From: Smittia aterrima | Taxonomy: Eukaryota > Arthropoda > Insecta > Diptera > Chironomidae | NCBI GenBank assembly: GCA_033063855.1 | Contig: CP093831.1 | Span: forward strand, 15,438,001-15,502,000 | Direction: 5' to 3' | DNA length: 64,000 nucleotides | Shown: in pieces, positions 36,601-49,642 of the stretch | How positions within the stretch are numbered: the first letter of the stretch is position 1 | Layout of the letters: each line of letters starts with the position of its first letter | Position numbers and translations under genes: made by a program | Notes under the pieces: model-generated | What the model was told of the DNA's origin: nothing | Database searches by the model: none | Seen by the model: only the letters and a program-made list of their open reading frames with translations

Positions 36601-38176
36601 TTCGTCATGATTGAATCGAACTCAAGGAACCTAACAAGGACTTAATTGCAAAACTTGATTGATCTAGATTGTCCAGACTCAAAGATTCCGACTCGAATGT
36701 CCTTTCTAAAATTATAAAATGAACTTTGAAACAGTTTTTTATATATTTTCTTGAAGGATCAGATTTTCTATTTTATCTCATTCAACAGAACATTCTTATA
36801 TCTCGTTCTAGATGATATGCTTAAAAGAAAGTCTTTCCACACTCAGTTTTTGAATAACATCAGTTTACGATCAGCTTTAGACGACATGAGGAGAAATGGG
36901 CTTTGAAGATTTTGCAAGCAGTTTAGAGAGAACATAAATCACGAGACTTAACCATGCATTTAATTTTATTTTAAAACATTTAATTTTATTTTCCACTTGT
37001 TCTTCTTCGTTAAGTAAATATTCAGTCCTAATATCTTTTTGTTTTGAGAATTTTGAGACATTCTAAAGCAGTTGAGTTTTAAAAGTGTTTGCCCATCAGT
37101 TTCTCGTCGATTTTCCAACAAACTGATTCTCTTCGATTCATCGTAATACTTTTTTTTTTCATTTCATTTGTTAATTAATCTAAACTGTTTTATGTAAGCT
37201 TTAAATTTCCTGCTTTCGGAAACGAACAGAACGAGAATTCAAAAAAGCTTCAGCCTATCTCTTAAGATTTTATCAGAAAATAACTTTTCTTGTCTCGTTC
37301 TCAAGCGGGTTTTTTTTGGTTGAAGCTAAACTCTCTTCTCTAGTTTAAGATTTTGTTCCTTTAAAAGGATCTTTTACGTTTTTTCTTGCATCACGTTTTG
37401 TAGCTTAAAGTTTACAGTTTATTATAGTGTTTCATTTCTTTTCAACTATTTTGATGACACTTTGATATTTTGTCGAATGTTGATCGCTTGGAATGTTGAC
37501 GCACAATTAGAACAATTAGATTTATCGTTCTCCAGCATTTGTTATTTTATTATGAAAAAAATTATCCAAGCGTATTCATTTTTTTGTGAATGGGGGGAAA
37601 AGGGGAAGGAAAGGAAAGATTCTCAAAAAAGGCAGTTTATTTAGAGTATACGCTGCTGCGCTGCTTCGATGCGCTTTCGCCAAGAGCTGGAGAAGTCTTG
37701 ATGCTGTTTTTCGGAATTGAGCGTATACAAAGCCATCAAAAGAAGTTCATTTCTGAGTTAAGTTTTAACTTTAAAGTGTTCGCTCTTCCTTGTTTTTTTT
37801 TGAGATAAAGTTCATCTAACATTTTAACGGTCTTTCGATTAAGAACCGCCACGTTTTGTATTCATTTTTAGATTTATTTGGTAAATGGATGATAAATTTG
37901 AGTATTCTTTGCTTGCTTGAGTTGTCCTCTGCTTTGATAATGGTTCACTTGATTCATTTATTTTCCATTTAAGGAGAAGATTGAAATTATTATTTTTTTT
38001 CTCTTCAAAGATGTTTCGATGCTTTTTCGATTAAACTGCCTTAGGTGATACTGGTAGATAGCGTATTATATCTAAAGATGGCCAAAAAATAGCGCGTAAT
38101 GTCCGTTTCACTAAAACACAAAGGTTTACTTAACAATTCAATCAATATTCTGTCGGAAAGGTCACTCACCCAGTAG
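33640..38176. other. Convergent 3' region between the neprilysin-like gene and Shaker
   Basis: The neprilysin-like gene ends at 33639 on plus and Shaker ends at 38177 on minus, so this 4.5 kb contains both 3' untranslated regions. It is very AT-rich with many T and A runs. I looked for an alternative Shaker S6/C-terminal exon and saw none. Longer open frames (for example 33881-34231 and 34497-34847) are T-rich hydrophobic translations without family features. Confidence 0.6.
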
Positions 38177-38409
38177 TCAGACATCAGTTTCGATACTAAC
38201 GGCGAGGGCGCTATTGTGACGTTGCTGTAAATTTTGACCAGCAGGCTTACAGCAGTTCTGCTGTTGTTTATCGGTAATTATATTGTGTGCTCCCAAAAAC
38301 GGAACGATACGTGTTTGATCGACTATTAAGCCTGGAGTCGATTCCACACCATCCTCTAAATCCATTTCCGATGAGGATTCAGAAAGTGATGCCTTCTTTA
38401 AATGTTGAC
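38177..38409 (-). CDS. Sh: Shaker C-terminal exon with PDZ-binding ETDV
   Basis: Starts after acceptor CATTTTCCCAG and reads QHLKKASLSESSSEMDLEDG through RHNSALAVSIETDV then TGA. The conserved start and the conserved last 14 residues flank a shorter, less glutamine-rich linker than in Drosophila. The final ETDV is a class I PDZ ligand. Confidence 0.93.
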
Positions 38410-41400
38410 CTGGGAAAATGATTCAGAAAGTAATCAAAGGATCAGCGATAAGCTATTTGAAATTGATTTACCGAGCGTTCCTGGCAAGTATGGACAACTG
38501 GTCACGTGATTAAAGTTCTGGCTCTGCATTTCCTCTTGATCGGTTTCACGATGATAGAAGTAATTGAAGTTGCTTACGATAACGGGAACGGGAAGTGCAA
38601 TTGTCAACACACCAGCAATGGCACATAAAGATCCAACAATTTTTCCCCACACTCCAACCGGTCTGTGTAGAATACAAATTCGCATTTAATAAACTGCTCT
38701 CTGAGTTTAATTATTCGTTAATTAACAGAACACAAATTAATCAAAAATAATTAATTCAAAGAATAAAATATAAAACAAAAATGCTTAATTTAATTCAACA
38801 CGAACGTGCAGCATTCATTTAAACATAGAGTGATAATAAAAATGCCATTCCATAACAGTTTTCCATTAATTATTTGAATGAGATGCATCATTGATTACAC
38901 AATCGCGGAAATTGATGACACCAATTGAACACCAAACGAAGCGCAAGCAAAATTTGGTAAAGGAAAAAAAAGCTTTTAATTTCCTCAGTCATGAGAGGGG
39001 CTTGCCCTCCATCGGCATAAAGAAAATTTAATTATTTCGCTGCAAAAATTTTCAATTTCAAATAAATTTCTACGTTCAAATGAAGTCTCCATTCAAATAA
39101 ATTTAGTGCTGAGTTCACTTATGAGATGTTAATCGTTTAATTCACTAATTCAAAGCGTTGATGATGCTACAGAGTCAAAAGCGTAAACGATCCAATCTTG
39201 ATGACACTGAGCGATTTTCTAACTTTGTGTGGTTTTAAAGAAATCGAACTTTTGTGAAATTTGCGGAAAATCAAACGATAAACGAAAATGATTTAGTTTT
39301 TGTTAAGTCAAAACGAAAATCAAAAGGTTTTAGTAAAATAATTGAAACTAATTCAAATTGATTTGTTTCATCAGGATGGAGATACCCACGTCTATAGTAA
39401 TTTGCGGAGATAAGTCGACAGATTTAATTATTCGGTTGAGATGTACAAGAGAGATTTCGCATTTTTCGTTATTTATTTTTTGGGGAAGACGAAGAAGACA
39501 AGACGATATGAAAGTAAGGAAAAGTCGTTTAAGAATCTGAGTATCGAGAAAGGAAAAGTTCTTAATGAAAAGAAATGCAAAAGGATATCCCACCATATCA
39601 CCATAACTAGAAAGAGAATAAAAGAATATCATGTTAATCATAAGATGTTCGGGTAATCATAAAGTTGCGGCTTCCCATACCCCACTGTCGTCTGTTGATT
39701 TGCCCGCAAAACGAGAGAGAAATAGTTTCGAAAACGAAAAAATATAAAAAAGTTGTCTTAGCATAAATAGAGTCGTCAACAAAATATGAAAGCAGTCCCA
39801 CCATAGTAACAACGGCCCACCAGAATGCATCCGGTATGGATTTGAAGAAAGAACTTTCGCTTCCAGCTTCCGCAAAATAGACGGCTGACGAGAAGAGAAC
39901 AACGCCTAGAAGCAAGATTTTTCACATTTCATTCTCATCCAAAGATATTTTCCTTTGTGGATTTTAATGAAAATGGCTTTTATGACATGAGCGTAATTAG
40001 TTTTCATGACTAATGAGTTCAATGAAGCGTTTAAATGGCAAAAACTCTTTGAGTATGACTTAACATGTTGGATAGTTTTATCGATAACGATGATTAGCAA
40101 ATTTCTTTCGTTCGATTGACTTTTTTTTTATATATTTTCGAGTGGTTTAGGAAGAGAAGAAGTCGTTGAAGGAGAATAACACTTACGAGAGATTGTTTAG
40201 CGACGAAACACAGGAAAACACAAATAGAGCTTTCAATAAAGGAACATTAACGAGCCAGACTTAATTTTGGAAACAATAAGAGAAGATATCTTTCTATTGT
40301 ATGCAAAGTATACAAAAAGAATTCAAAGTATTTTTGAGCAACGACAATTTACAACACCAATTTAAGATTTGGTCAGACAACATCATCAGAAAGAGTTTTC
40401 TTTCAGTCTCATATTTCCACTTAATACGTCCACTTATTGAAAAACAATTAAATCAAAAACTTGTATCAACTCGAAAGGACTTTCAAGCTTTAAATCTTCC
40501 TCTCGAGTTGACACAAAAAAATATTTAGCATAAAAATAAAAAATAATCCTTTCGCGTTGGATTAGAAAATCAAGTTGCACAGTTAGAGGAACGTGATGAA
40601 AAATATTTTTCCGATTAAATTGTACCTCATGTCCCCGTAACCAACTGTGGTCTACGTTGTCATTTTAGTTGCGAAGAGAAATTTGGAAGAATAATAATAT
40701 TTTAGAAAATCTTTTCTTTTCGAGAATTTCATTTAAGGAAAAAGGGAAATTTTTGTTAATCATATCCCACCATGGTCACTACAGCCCACCAAAAGGCATC
40801 CGGTATGGACTTAAAGAATGACATTTCAGTGCCCGCCTCAGCAAAATAAACGGCCGATGAGAATAGGACAACACCTTGGATACAAGAAATATTTGGTTAA
40901 TTTATCTTTTGCACCTCAATTTTCCGAAAATTGACATAAATTGAATTTAATTTCACTCAATTGCTAAAGATCGTTGTTTGATGAATATTTGATGATTGTT
41001 ATTAGTCGAAATATGAGTGTTCGAGCAGGAAGGTGATGACTGAGGACTTACCAATGAACAGGAAAAATATGAGTAATCCTAACTCTCGCATCGATGCTTT
41101 TAGTGTTCGCCCTAAAATTTGTAATCCCTTCGAATGTCTAGATAATTTGAATATTCGAAACACTCGAACTAAACGTATCACCCGCAATATTGCTAAGGAC
41201 ATAGCCTGATTCGTTGACTTGTCCTGTTTTGTTGCAGTGGAGCAGTGTTGAGCAATAAAAGAAGAAAAGAAAAATGTTGGAAAATTGAAAAGATTTTCTG
41301 GAATTAAGAGGCCTTGCTACCTGTGGACTAACTGGGGCCTTAGGAAGATTTAACGTATCTTCCTCTTCGGCCACGACAGTTGCTAACGTTATAAAATAAG

Positions 41401-44400
41401 GAATGATTGCGATAATGTCGATTATGTTCATAACATCCCTGAAGAAATTTAACTTATTTGGACAAGCAAGGAACCTACGGCGAGAGAAATTGAATTATCT
41501 GTGACAATCATTTAATTTTATTAGACACTCACCTGACACTAAGTTCGAATGTAAACCATATAATACATATCGTTTCTATCAGGAAGAAGGGATCCGTTAT
41601 ATCAGGTACCTCATCTTCCTCGATTTTTGTGCCATTGGTTGTTGTATTGAACACCTGAGAAAATGTTTTTCTTTTGTTAATCAAAAGTCACAATCAAGAT
41701 TAGGTCACTTACCTTATAATGTTTAAATTCGGGTAAAGTTTCTAGACAGAAAATAACAATTGATAAAAGAATAACAAATACACTAATTATGGCTACGACG
41801 CGGGCCGCTTGCGAACTTTCGGGATATTCAAACAGCAGCCAAACTTTCTTTTGGTTCTCATTATCAGGTAATGGTCTTTCTTCTTCCTTGATGAAGCCTT
41901 CGTCCTCTCTGTTGATCATTGAGAATGGAAAGAGAAAAAGCAAAGATTTCATTTTAGTTTATCGATCTTGATATCGTTTGAAGGGAATAGGAAATCAAAG
42001 CGAATCTAGCAGTAACAGGAAGGGGAACGATTTACAATTTCTTTATGACTCGTGTCGTATAATTGAAGATACTCGATTGCTTTGAAGTTATGTCACCATT
42101 GTATCGTTTCCTATTATTGCTGAGATTCGCATTGAGAGAAATATTTAAAGGACTTTTCTTGAAATGGCATGAATTTGATGCTTTACCTGAATTTATTAAT
42201 TGCTTGTTCACCTAATTCATAAAATTTTATTTCTTCACTAAATACATCTAAAGGTACATTCACTGGTCTCCTTAAGCGACCGCCTGTCGACGATTCAGCG
42301 AATGATGTTTTTCAAAACAAACGCAATCCACAAACGAAATGAAGAAAAAAAAGAAAGAAAATGCTGCTCAATAAGAAAGTTCTAAATCTTAATGTTTCGT
42401 CTTTCATCTAAGTAAATGAAGATGAAACTAATCGCGAATCACGAGAGTTCATGATGAGAGACACTTACCGCTCTGGTAGTAGTAAAGAATGGCATCAAAA
42501 CTTGGTCTGTTCCGATCAAAGAAATATTCATTCCGAAGTGGATCAAAGTACCTTAGTCGTCGATCCGGATCGCCCAGGAGCGTATCCGGAAATTGATTTA
42601 ACGTTCTTAACTGCGTCTCGAACCTTAAACCACTAACCTGTAATGTGCAATGAGAAATGATAAGGGGAGAGAATTTAATTTAAGTTTTCTTTCGTAATTT
42701 TTGAATAAAAAGGATTTGAGTCTTAGAATTTTCTTTGGACGAGACTGAGAAGAGACAATGTCAAGAGATGGTTGATCTAAGATTGCTGATGAATCTAAAA
42801 ATCTATTTTTTCATAAAAGTCTCAAAGATGTTTTTTTAACTCTTTCCCAAAATCGAAAAGAAACCTCTAAGCTAAATAAATAAACTAGAAATAAAACTTT
42901 TCTCTAAGATCAATAGATTTTTCTTCTTTTTAAATTCACTTACATTTATAACAACTCTTTCGCAGAAGTCATGGTCGTGTGGTATGGGCTCGAAATGATT
43001 TAGAGCACCACCGAACGGATGACCTGCCGCCCCCCCTTCTTCATCTTGACTGCTCAATTTGGGTAGAGACCTAAAATAGAAAGATACAAAAATATCAACA
43101 AAATGTTATCGAACAGACATCAACGGCGATAATCATCAATTAACCACAGAGTGCTGAACAACGAAACGCATGTGAAGCACTCGAGTCCAGAGTCTCTCAA
43201 CTGAATCTATAGTTAACCACAACTTCTGTGTGAATCCGTTCCCCATAAATACCTCGTTGATTACCACAAAATAAATTCGATGTGAACAGCAAATTAAGGA
43301 TCCATGAACAATTTGTTTCTTTTCAATAATTCTAGGTCATGGTGGCTATGACGTCAGAGCCTGACCTAATTCAACTCTTCCTTTTTAGTTACATGATGCA
43401 ACGTATTTTAAATGTTTTTTAAAGGTTTCTCTTTGCTCGCACTGAAGTCAATAGCCGATATCCACTTTTAGCGTTAGAGCAATTTTCTCTTTTCGCTCTG
43501 ACTCTAATTTTAGATTTTCGCTTGTTTTTGAATATTATTCTTCTCATTATTACTTCTTGTTGAGATGTGCGCTATCTCAATCGACAAGCGATCTCGTACG
43601 ATGTGGAAATTTTTTCGTCTAATATTTTCCTAGTCGATACAAGCGCACGTCATAAGTTTATGACTTAAATTTATGAGTTTGCTACGAAATTTCGAGTGCA
43701 CATGTTGGAGATTTATAAAGTTTTTCAATCATCAGTACAATGATCCGACCTTCGCCTCGAAAGGTTGTGGATACTAATCGTATTTCGAATCGCTCCGTCA
43801 CATTCACGTTTATTCGTTTGCGTATTCGTGAGAAGTGAGAGCGAATAAACGAAAAGAAGAAATATTAATTTAAAGCTAAAAATAATTTTTTCTTTTCGCA
43901 TTATGATTGGAAGAAAAATAGGAAAACGTTTAACAAGCTGAGCAGGTTTAAGAGCAGAAAACGAAAGGGAAAACTTTTCACTTTAATCTTCTCTCGAAAA
44001 TATTTAGTAAAATCGATTGACTTGAGTAAACTCGAGAGAAAAAACATTTTACGGATAATCCAAGCTCCGAGAACGACAACCTCGAAAGGCTTAGTTCTTT
44101 AAGTTTTGTCAGGTGATGCGAGAAATGTCAAGTGGCGCTTTCTTCTGATATTTATATGTTTAAAACTCAAATGTATTTTTCAACACAGCACTGCTTGCCA
44201 AGTTTTTTTTCCTGCCAATTCGATTTCAGGCTTGAAATGAAGAATTGAAAACGAACTGCAATTATTGACAGAGTTCTCTCTCTTTGGAAAGTTTTTTTTG
44301 CAATAAATTATAACACATCTGGCTACTGCCAACTGTTGCTGTTTAAATTTTGAGTTGATTCACCGACGAAAAGAATATTGAAGCCAAAAAGAAATTAAAT

Positions 44401-47400
44401 TTGATTTGATTTGAAAAATATGAAATTTTCAGATTGAAAGCTCAAAAAAACTTTTTTCTTGCTCGCAATGTTTCATGAAGTTTCAGATTCTTTTTGATAG
44501 AATCCATTGTCAGTTTTAATCATTTCCTGTGACAACCCAAATGAACATCAAACAGTTGAGGCGAGCTTTGAAGTTTTTGCCTTTGCTCGTAAGATTATTT
44601 TACTTCTCCCTTGCAAACAAACAGATGAAGAATTTTTTAAACACTAATTCATGTTTTATCAGCAAACGAAGCAAACTTTCTTCCTTGCGTGAGCAGAGAA
44701 ATGGTTTCCGATACTTGACTTCACGAGGAGAGGATGAGACGTCAGAAAAAGAAAAGTCATATTTTATTCTCGATTTATATCGCCATTTACATTTTTCTTT
44801 TCGGGTGGAGAAGCCTAAGACTGGCGAATGTAGCAAAAATATTCATATCCTTCCGTCAACCATGTGCATATAAATGTAAAGTTTCCTCGTTTTTTCCCAA
44901 ATTATTTCACACATAACACTTTTGTTTTGTGTATTTCCTTTTATCCGACGAACAATGCTCATGCGCCAAAGAAGCACAAGAGTTGAAACATGAAGTGTCT
45001 CCTTTAAGCACACTGAGCAACTTTGCTATGGAATGCTTGAGAAAGAAATTTTGAAGGCACGACTCATAAAAATATGTCAAGAAATAAGAATAATTTAATA
45101 GGAAAGTAATTTCAGTTCCGTTTGATGGGAAAGTAGAATATTTTGCTCGCACAGGAAATTTATTTCGCGTTCGCGATAAGACGATAAGAGAGAGAGAGAG
45201 AGAGTTCACCTTAAACCATAAACTTCCCACGAAAACAACTTTGGCATTACCTGTCACTAAAAAGAGGGGGCGGCCCGCTGATTTGACTTTCACCGCAACT
45301 TGGTGGATCCTGTCTCGATTCGAGTACTGGTGTTAGGCCCCATTTATTAATTAAGTCTATTCGAGAAATGGCTAATGCCGACTCCCTACGAGACGGCGTT
45401 TTCTCGTTATCTATTTGCAAAATAATTTTTAATTCGCATTTAAATCCACACAACCCAAGTTCGACATTAACACTGTCGAATCCTTAATCACAAAGCCACT
45501 GAGCTTTCTAATTAGTCATTCACTTGAAACTATCGTCACTTCTCTTGATTTATATCGTCAAATCAATCATATCTGTGGATGATGTAATTCTATATTCCAT
45601 GTTTAATTTGCATCTAATGAAACTCGAGAGTCGTCACGACGATGAAAATCTCGGGCTTCATGTTTTGTTCGTCTCGGGGGTTTGCTGTCTACACTTAATT
45701 AGAAGGGACACGAGCATAAAGCTAAATTCGCTAAAACTCGATTTCATAAATTATTGAGCGGACTTTCGAACACGGAAATGCAGTTTGTCAGCAAAGCTTT
45801 CCATTGGGGCGTAGTATTTAATATTGCACAATCAATAACTTTAACAGAAATGGAATATTACGCAACAAATAATGAGATTTAGGTTTTAAGATTTAGCAGT
45901 TGCGGACGTGAAAGGGATGAAGGCGAACGAAGAAAAATTAAATTTTCTTGATTCGTGCAGAATAGAAAATTCTTAATCGAGTTTGCCTGCTCGCAATCAT
46001 GGATTTTATTTTCTTCTTTCCTTCTTTCTTTCGTTCGATAATTTATAGAATATTTTTTTTTGCGATAAGATTTAAGTTTCCCGGAAGCCGAGTTTCGAGT
46101 TTTCACTTAATCACTGCTCGATAAATCTTCACGAAACAATTTTTCACTCAATTCAGAAATCACTTTCGTTTTTTCAGACTTTCCGGGAGACTTTTGGCTG
46201 AAAGCCCACAATATTTGAACTTTCACATCTCATCGGTATCAGCAAACAACGTGAAAAGGAGAGAGAATGTTGTTTTCTTGTGTAAAGAGGAAAAATAATT
46301 AGGGAAAATGTGCAACATATGCGCAGTGGGTCAAAGGGAAAAAAGTGTTTCTGAAACCTGTCCAAATTTTAGATTAATATTGATATCGTGAGTCTTCTTA
46401 TTCGTTGTCGGATTACGTTTCAGATCTTTCTGAATGAAAATATTTTTTTAATGAATTCAAATGTTTATGATTCGCGTGACCCTGACTTTTATCTCTCGAG
46501 GAATTTATTTTTGTTTTAGTTTTACTGAATTTCCAGAGATTTTCCACGCGATAAGCTTTAAAGATTTTTCATCAGATGCAAAAGCAATTTCCACGGTCCA
46601 ACACTTAGTTTCATATTTCACTGAACATCTAACGATGATTTTCCTGATGATTTAATACTTGGCTCCGAATGCCGTCACGGTATTTTATGAAACGTGAATC
46701 ATTATTGAAAACTTTCTCATCATTGCAGTTTCCTTCTTTACGAGAAAATCCGTTCATAGAAAATTTTGCCCGAGAATTTTCCACCGAAGGTTTTACGCAC
46801 TTTTCTCACTGACACTCCTTCAATAATCATTCGCGAATATAATTTTTCTATTCAACTTTTATTCTAATAAAACTGCCTTTTGACAACAAAATACTTTATA
46901 GGCAAATAAGTTCTCTTATGCTGGGAAACGAATACTGGTTTTCCTTTTCCATTTAGTGTACGTACTGACGGAACAAGAAAAAACTAAACCGAAAAAGAAA
47001 ATTGAGAAACTGATTAATGGGCATGCGTAAAAATTCTAGATGAGCTTCACAATATAAAAGCTCTTGCCCATGAAGATCCATGGAAATCGTTTCATTGTAG
47101 CATGAGATTTTTCCGCTTCAAAATCGTTTTTTATTGTTCACGCTCAGCTATCGGGGAAGCTCGCTAGTTTTGAGTTTACCTTGAAATAAGTGAGAGAGAT
47201 TTTCCAGTGAGAGTAATAAAATCAAGAAAATCTTCAACAGATATCTTCGCTTTTCATCAAATCATTTCGTGGAGTTTTAATATGAGACTTGCAATTTCAT
47301 TGTTCTTCAATCGAAAAGTCATTGTTAATCAACAATTTTTAAACCGTCTACAGAAATCTCATCAATGAAAACAAATTTTCATTCTCTTTAAAGCTTTAAA

Positions 47401-49609
47401 TGCGCAAGACAAATGAGAACAATTTTGATTGTTTGAAAGTGTGTTGCGAAAAACAGGAAAAGCTCTCCTCGATAAAAGACTCAAGCGGGAAGATTGGAGC
47501 CTATTGTGAGAAATATTTTTTTTTGTATTTTCTTTCTTAAAGTTCGTGTAAAAGAAAAACTCTTTCCAGAGTAACCTCGACTGAGTTTTTTCTTCTCTTC
47601 ACTCTCTCAGGACAAATTATTAAAAATGTTCTCGCTAAGGTAAACACAACCGAATAATAACTTTTTTCCAGAACCAAAAACTTATAAGCAGGTAAGCTTT
47701 CGTTTAATAGAACCGGCACGTTTTGTAGTTTAAAGCTGCAATGAATATTAATAGCAAGGTATAACTTTAATTTAAACATATTTTGAACTCGTTAGTTAGA
47801 AATTATCTCCACCAAAAGCCATTTCTCAGAAGAATCTTTTTGGTGTTGGGCAATTACGATTCCAAAATAACTTTCGTTTCCAGAGAATTTATGGGGAAAA
47901 ATTATTCTTTATGTTTACGATTTGAATCATCAAAACAGCAGAAACTTTTTTACGTTTTCTTTCTTCAAATCAAATGGATTATAGTTAGATTCTAATAAAT
48001 TAGAGCGCTTCTTAGCAACACGTAGATTTTTATTTCGTCTATAAAGCTTTTGATTTGGCTAAACATTTTTATTTTTGGAGTTCGCGCAATTCGATTAATT
48101 ATTCATCATGTGGCAACAAGTTTGCTTGAATTTAGTTTCAGTTGCAACTCCTAAATATTTGATTTTAGTCTGATAATGAAAGATTTTTGATCATGACATC
48201 TCTTGAATATTTTGTAGAACTTCTTCTAGTTCTCAGGGTTGAACATGATGGTCTGGAATTTTTATTGATTCATAAATGGATCGATTTATGTAAATGAATT
48301 AAGATGGAATCAAAATCAGTTTTTTGGATTTCCCCGCAGTTCGTAGTAAATTCGGGTTTTCTACATGTTTCATGCATCATGCGAGAACCTTGAGTTTAAA
48401 GACATTTTCCCATGGAAATCGTTGCTCAAATAAGAGGTTTCCCAATGTTTCCTTCAGATTTTTGCCTCGAGGAATGTTTTACCCGCATTGAACGTTTCTC
48501 GCATGCTCTATGCAAATTTCATTTTATGTTCAAAAGTTTAACTAACTATACATAAACAACTTCCATTACGTCTAAATTTATGTGTAGTATACAGCAGATA
48601 CACAAGCCCAGCAAAAAAGAGAATCACTCGATGTCAATGTAGTAAGCTCTCCTCTGCTAAAAATCTAGTACCAAAAGCTCTCACAATTTCCACCTAAAAA
48701 TAGATTCGGTTGCTTTAAAGCTTTCTCTTGGCGTAATTTCTTTTTTCCCAAAAACTATAAATTTTACTTTTCGCTTTTAGAATGTGACAATTTTATCTCC
48801 AGCAGTTTACATTAAATTATGCCAATTCTGAATAATTGTTTGAGACATGCTCTCGGATATTTGTAATAATTTCATAATTAATTGCTCAAATCAAAAACAT
48901 TTCCGCAAACTCTCTTTAATAATTAATAAAAGCAAATATTTCGCATGTATTTTTGGCGCCTTCCAAAAATTTCAAATAGTTTTGTAGACTGAGTGTCTAG
49001 AGCTCTTCGTTTCTATGAGAAGTGTTTCGTATTAAAAAAATTCGTATTAAAAAAGACTAAACTTCAAATAGGTCAACAGAGCAAGTTTCCATACGTATGA
49101 AGTTAAATCAAATCGTTATATGAGCTTGAAGTAATGCCAAGTATGGCTCCACTCGAGTTTATCTCTACAGAACTTCATTCCGCACAATATATAATTGAAC
49201 AGTTTCAATCGCATTCAGATTCATAAAGGATGAGGCTATTTTTGCAGTTTGCAAGTAATTTTGCAAATATACTAAAGCAGAGATTCTTAAATAAAATTGA
49301 AATGTAGCCAATAGCATCAATGAAAAATTCATGAGTTCAATTAAATGAAAATAACTTTCAGAATGATCACAATAAAAGCTTCAAATTTTTTTTCTTGATC
49401 GAGCAATAATTTTTTGCGTTAACAATAACAGAGAAAGAGAACATGGAGAAAGTTTCTTTTTTCTTTCGCAAACCCAGTCAACATATGGCAATCGGAAAAA
49501 CAATACAAAGTCTAATTTAATTTTCCAACTCATTCAGCTATTTCTTTCGTGCTTTTCTTCGCCAACCCCGTTTGATTCAGTAACGACATATACTGCTAGA
49601 GGGTGAGTA

Positions 49610-49642
<33 letters not shown>

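Noticed and set aside
44907..45293. 128-codon minus-strand frame overlapping the Shaker cassette exon
   Set aside because: Out of frame with the cassette and crosses its donor; includes the CU repeat; no family resemblance.
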